In this document: positions 60,657-64,000 of the stretch, piece after piece
Layout: each line of letters opens with the position of its first letter
Numbering within the stretch: the first letter of the stretch is position 1
Assembly: GCF_038096175.1 (NCBI RefSeq)
Contig: NZ_CP151099.1
Location: 4,817,484 to 4,881,483, forward strand
Source of the DNA: Nostoc sp. UHCC 0302
GTDB lineage: Bacteria; Cyanobacteriota; Cyanobacteriia; Cyanobacteriales; Nostocaceae
DNA: 64,000 nt
Reading direction: 5' to 3'
Position numbers and translations under genes: made by a program
The notes under the pieces: generated by a model
Told to the model about the DNA's origin: nothing
Databases searched by the model: none
What the model saw: the letters and a program-made list of their open reading frames with translations, nothing else

Positions 60657-63251
60657 ATGGTTGAAAGTTCTCAGGGTTTTCCACATATCCAGCTTAGGCT
60701 GACAACAGAAGGACGTGCTGCATCGCCACCAGGAGGAGGAGCAAAAAAGAATTCCATAACACTCGTTAATCTGGGTAATCGCCAGGGACATGGAGGTAAA
60801 CTCAAAGGTTCGGTTGACTCCTTAATATTTGATTGGCAAGATACTCAAGAAAAACGTGAGCAAGAAGGAAAGCCACCACTTACCGAAAAATCTAAACCTA
60901 TCATTTTAAAGATAGATCCTATTGCTTTCGATGTAGAGGATCTGAGAAAGTATGGTATTGAGGTTATTGCTGAATTAGAAGATGGATATATTATTGGGGC
61001 TTCTGCCAATGATCCAGAATTTAGTAAACTACAAAAAAAGATAGAACAATTTATTAAGGCAGAGCGAGGTGGTAATAAAATTGCCGAAATATGGGAAATT
61101 TTGAATGGAACTAGAAGACCAGAATACATTTTATCACCAGAATTACTTAATGAATGGGAAGAAATTAGTGACGATAAAATTTTTATAGTAGATGTGGGAA
61201 TCTCATGCATAGGTACTAAGTCTCAATTTTCTGATTATCCAGAACCAAAATCTAATGAAACTGATGAAAGATATACTAGACGGCTTAGGGAGTGGATAAA
61301 CAAACGTGATTCAACATACCAACAATGGGATGATATAAAGTCAGAAAGAGAAGATGATTTTACAGATTTTGTTCAAGGATATCAAGGAGAAATTTTCAAT
61401 ATTATTGATGGTCATATTCCTAATTCTGCTCAACTACCAGATAGTTTTTCTTGCAGAATTAAAATTTCTGGTAAGGGTTTAAAAGATTTAGTTTTAAATT
61501 TTCCGTATATTTTTGATGTCAGTTTACCTGATGATCTAGCTGAATTTGTTGAGCCTGAAGCTTTATCAGATGTTGATAATATCGATTTTCAACTAGAGCC
61601 ACCAGAATCAAATGCTCCTAATGTATGTGTTATTGATAGTGGTATTCAAGAAAGTCATTTTCTTTTAAAAGCAGCGATTGATTCACAAAGCTCAAGGTCT
61701 TGGATACCAGGAGAAACTCATATAACTTCTGACTATTATGGCAACGGTGGACATGGAACTAGAGTAGCTGGTGCGGTTCTTTACCCCAGGACTATACCCC
61801 GCAATGGCAAGGAAAAATCTATTTGTTGGATTCAAAATGCAAGAGTTCTGGATGCTAACTGTCAACTACCTAAACAGCTATTTCCTCCCAATCTTCTAGG
61901 TGAAGTTGTAAAAATTTACCATGAGCAAACAAAAACAAGAATTTTTAATCATTGTATTGCTGGGTCTGTTCCCTGCCGAACCCAATATATGAGTGCTTGG
62001 GCAGCAACGATTGATAATCTAACATGGGCTGAGGATATCCTGTTTATTGTCGCAGCTGGTAATTTACCTTCCGAAGGCGGGAAAACAGGCTCTACAAGAT
62101 TATCTGTGAAAGAACATCTGGCAGCTAATCGACCGTATCCAGATTATCTGTTGGAGGATTCATGTAGAATTGCTAACCCTGCACAAAGCTTTCAAGCTTT
62201 AACAGTTGGTTCAATTGCTCTAAATTATTACCATCAATTTCCCTATTCTTCTATCTCACAGAAAGATCAGCCTTCAGCCTTTTCATGCTCTGGATTGGGA
62301 ATTTGGAAGACGATTAAGCCAGAAGTAGTTGAATATGGTGGGGATTTTGTTATAGACGAAGGTACACCACCTAACATTACATATCCTCAAAATGTTTGTC
62401 CTGAATTAGTGCGTTCAACATTGAATGGTGGGCCTGCAATTGCTGCCGATAATGTGGGAACATCATTTTCAGTACCAAAAGTAAGCCATATTGCTGCGCG
62501 TCTAGCAGCTAATTTACCTAATGATAATTGCCTTCTTTACCGTGCATTAATAGTTCAATCAGCAAGGTGGCCTGAATGGACAGTGGCAGACGATGTTAAT
62601 AAATTGCACGTTCTTCGTAAAATTGGTTATGGTCTTCCCAATGTTGATCGTGCTTTGGGTAATGCTCCCAATAGAATCACTTTGATGACAACAGGAGAGC
62701 GCCGCATTGTAGCTAAACAAGCTCATATTTACCAAGTAAAACTGCCAGAAAAATTACGTTCTCAAGGAGAGGCATTTAAGATTCTTCTGGAGGTTACTTT
62801 ATCATACAAAGCCCAACCACGTCGAACCCGTAGAAATCGTCGAAAATATCTTTCAACTTGGCTTGATTGGGAATGTAGTAAAAAAGGAGAAGATCCAGAA
62901 CTTTTTAAAGCTAGAGTTTTGAAAGAGTTTGATGCTCCAGAAGATGCGGAGAAGGGAGAAGGTCTTTTTAAATGGATGCTCGGCAAACAAAATAATCACG
63001 GAATAATTAAAGGTGTATCTAGAAGTGCAGGAACTCTTCAAAAGGATTGGACAGTTGTAAATTCATTTGAACTTACCGAGGCATTTTCTATTGCAGTTGT
63101 TGGACATGAAGGTTGGAACAATGATCCAGAGGCTAGCGTTCCATACTCTTTAGTTGTAAGTTTTGAAGCAATACAAGCTGATATTCCAATTTATACGTCT
63201 ATTGTTGAGGCTCAAGTTGAAACAGAGGTTCAGACAGAGATACAAATTTAA
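60657..63251 (+). CDS. ietS: S8 subtilase of an IetAS-type anti-phage pair
   Basis: 864 aa. It lacks a signal peptide, so it is cytosolic, unlike the subtilase at 9454-10923. The long N-domain (1-315) includes ILKIDPIAFDVEDLRKYGIEVIAELEDGYIIGAS. The catalytic residues are intact: Asp327 in CVIDSGI, His366 in GHGTRVAG, oxyanion Asn469 in VAAGN and Ser603 in GTSFSVPKV. The C-terminal 220 residues form a beta-rich domain with FKILLEVTLSYKAQPRRTRRN. In IetAS the protease is the likely effector, but its target is unknown. The pair forms one operon with no other gene. Confidence 0.88.
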   Translation: MVESSQGFPHIQLRLTTEGRAASPPGGGAKKNSITLVNLGNRQGHGGKLKGSVDSLIFDWQDTQEKREQEGKPPLTEKSKPIILKIDPIAFDVEDLRKYGIEVIAELEDGYIIGASANDPEFSKLQKKIEQFIKAERGGNKIAEIWEILNGTRRPEYILSPELLNEWEEISDDKIFIVDVGISCIGTKSQFSDYPEPKSNETDERYTRRLREWINKRDSTYQQWDDIKSEREDDFTDFVQGYQGEIFNIIDGHIPNSAQLPDSFSCRIKISGKGLKDLVLNFPYIFDVSLPDDLAEFVEPEALSDVDNIDFQLEPPESNAPNVCVIDSGIQESHFLLKAAIDSQSSRSWIPGETHITSDYYGNGGHGTRVAGAVLYPRTIPRNGKEKSICWIQNARVLDANCQLPKQLFPPNLLGEVVKIYHEQTKTRIFNHCIAGSVPCRTQYMSAWAATIDNLTWAEDILFIVAAGNLPSEGGKTGSTRLSVKEHLAANRPYPDYLLEDSCRIANPAQSFQALTVGSIALNYYHQFPYSSISQKDQPSAFSCSGLGIWKTIKPEVVEYGGDFVIDEGTPPNITYPQNVCPELVRSTLNGGPAIAADNVGTSFSVPKVSHIAARLAANLPNDNCLLYRALIVQSARWPEWTVADDVNKLHVLRKIGYGLPNVDRALGNAPNRITLMTTGERRIVAKQAHIYQVKLPEKLRSQGEAFKILLEVTLSYKAQPRRTRRNRRKYLSTWLDWECSKKGEDPELFKARVLKEFDAPEDAEKGEGLFKWMLGKQNNHGIIKGVSRSAGTLQKDWTVVNSFELTEAFSIAVVGHEGWNNDPEASVPYSLVVSFEAIQADIPIYTSIVEAQVETEVQTEIQI

Positions 63252-63466
63252 TTAATTATGAGTAACTAAAGCGATTAAGAGATTGCACTACATTTGATAT
63301 TTTTGTTATTGAAATACTTCGTGTAGTTTAATATTGTTACCTATCTGTACAAGTAAAATTTTTATTATACATATAGTGCCTTTGTACTGACAACAAGCGG
63401 TTTTGTGTTGAAATTTTATTCCATAATTTTGTCAGTAGGTTTGAGCATTGCTATCCGAAATATTAA
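63252..63466. other. Convergent intergenic region, nothing definite
   Basis: 215 AT-rich bases between the stop of the subtilase and the stop of the minus-strand gene at the edge. No clear hairpin, ORF or repeat-family member is seen. Confidence 0.4.
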
Positions 63467-64000
63467 TTACCCAATAGGACGATTTCCTGGGTTCACAGCA
63501 TGGATATATTCACTTCCCGATCGCGGTCTTCCTCGTTTATAATTAGCTTCTTCTGGTTTACCCCATCCCATCTGCAAAACTATTTCTAAAAAGCTAGAAT
63601 TTTCCCACTTCCACAAACTTGCCCATTCTGTTATTTGAGCAATTCTCTCTACATCAGGTTTGTTAATTTGCTGGTACTGTTTACTATTATTAAAACTCAA
63701 ATATAAGTCCATTTCCGCAGTCACTTCGTACCAAAACTCTAAAATTGAATTTTTGGCAGATTTTAATATTTCTAAGTCACTGGTGAGTGCAATTAATTCT
63801 GTATCTACTGCTGGATAGCGCAAGTTTTTACCTTTAACTATCATCTCCCGCCAGACAACACCTGAAACTTGATTTTCTTGTTGATAGTCGTGAATCGCAG
63901 CTTTAAAATCTTGATAGGCAGAAAACTTTTGCAGCCCATCAGTTCTAATAAACTGATCAATTACAGGGTTGCCAGAAACTGTTATCTCTAATTTCAGGCG
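63467..64000 (-). CDS. Unknown protein, partial (start beyond the window)
   Basis: The minus-strand frame is open from the window edge to the stop at 63467, giving at least 177 residues; the ATG at 63844 is internal, because the frame upstream of it (LEITVSGNPVIDQFIRTDGLQKFSAYQDFKAAIHDYQQENQ) reads as good protein. The visible part has IAQITEWASLWKWENSSFLEIVLQMGWGKPEE and ends in a basic NYKRGRPRSGSEYIH and a Pro/Gly tail. I recognise no family. It converges with the IetAS pair. Confidence 0.7.
   Translation of the reverse strand, partial: RLKLEITVSGNPVIDQFIRTDGLQKFSAYQDFKAAIHDYQQENQVSGVVWREMIVKGKNLRYPAVDTELIALTSDLEILKSAKNSILEFWYEVTAEMDLYLSFNNSKQYQQINKPDVERIAQITEWASLWKWENSSFLEIVLQMGWGKPEEANYKRGRPRSGSEYIHAVNPGNRPIG

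Overview
The window reads as chromosome of a filamentous, heterocyst-forming-type cyanobacterium (Nostocales; Nostoc/Calothrix-like is an inference). The evidence is the dense GCGATCGC (HIP1) octamers, the 7-bp short tandem repeats (GTAATTC, GGGGACT), and a typical cyanobacterial gene set: Ftn2/ZipN cell division protein, a VTE6-like DUF92 protein, pentapeptide, TPR and WD40 proteins, and class II aldolase.

Layout. 1-548: distal end of a CRISPR array, decayed at its last repeats and capped by a 145-bp MITE-like element. 549-5363: small conserved genes, a DUF29 pseudogene with two nonsense codons, a zinc alcohol dehydrogenase, a zinc ribbon protein and a glycosyltransferase. 5828-15121: exonuclease III, an atypical SDR, then a type I secretion locus (HlyD adaptor, subtilase, cNMP/C39-like ABC transporter, parvulin). 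15409-25693: housekeeping and membrane genes, including an AT-rich acyltransferase, RsmE and a large pentapeptide membrane protein. 25694-38554: the accessory core. It holds a HIP1-rich 21-bp minisatellite, two copies of a two-gene ATPase/partner cassette (one with a TPR partner and its ATPase split by an IS630-type element, one with a STAND-WD40 partner), and a row of broken and intact toxin-antitoxin modules. 38886-59367: mostly core metabolism (SDR, TatC, CsaA, Crp-like regulator, amidase, MarC, nitrilase-type amidase, aldolase, tRNA-Lys, aldose epimerase, PDH E1 alpha, ZipN, HdrB-like, AcpP-FabF, transketolase). 59427-63251: an AAA ATPase plus subtilase pair matching the IetAS anti-phage system. 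The right edge cuts an unknown minus-strand gene.

How it fits together. AcpP and FabF serve fatty acid elongation; transketolase and class II aldolase serve the Calvin and pentose phosphate cycles; PDH E1 alpha feeds acetyl-CoA. The HlyD/ABC/PPIase/subtilase group looks like a dedicated exporter with its cargo. CRISPR, IetAS, toxin-antitoxin remnants and the two ATPase/STAND cassettes make this a defence-rich stretch. The twice-occurring cassette, in which a small P-loop ATPase overlaps or abuts a partner whose N-terminal P-loop-less domain is shared while its C-terminus is swapped (TPR versus STAND-WD40), is the best candidate here for a poorly described system.

Mobile and repeat DNA has actively shaped the window. 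Two MITE families show clear target duplications, one IS630-type element has a TA duplication, and short interspersed repeats are translated in frame inside several proteins.
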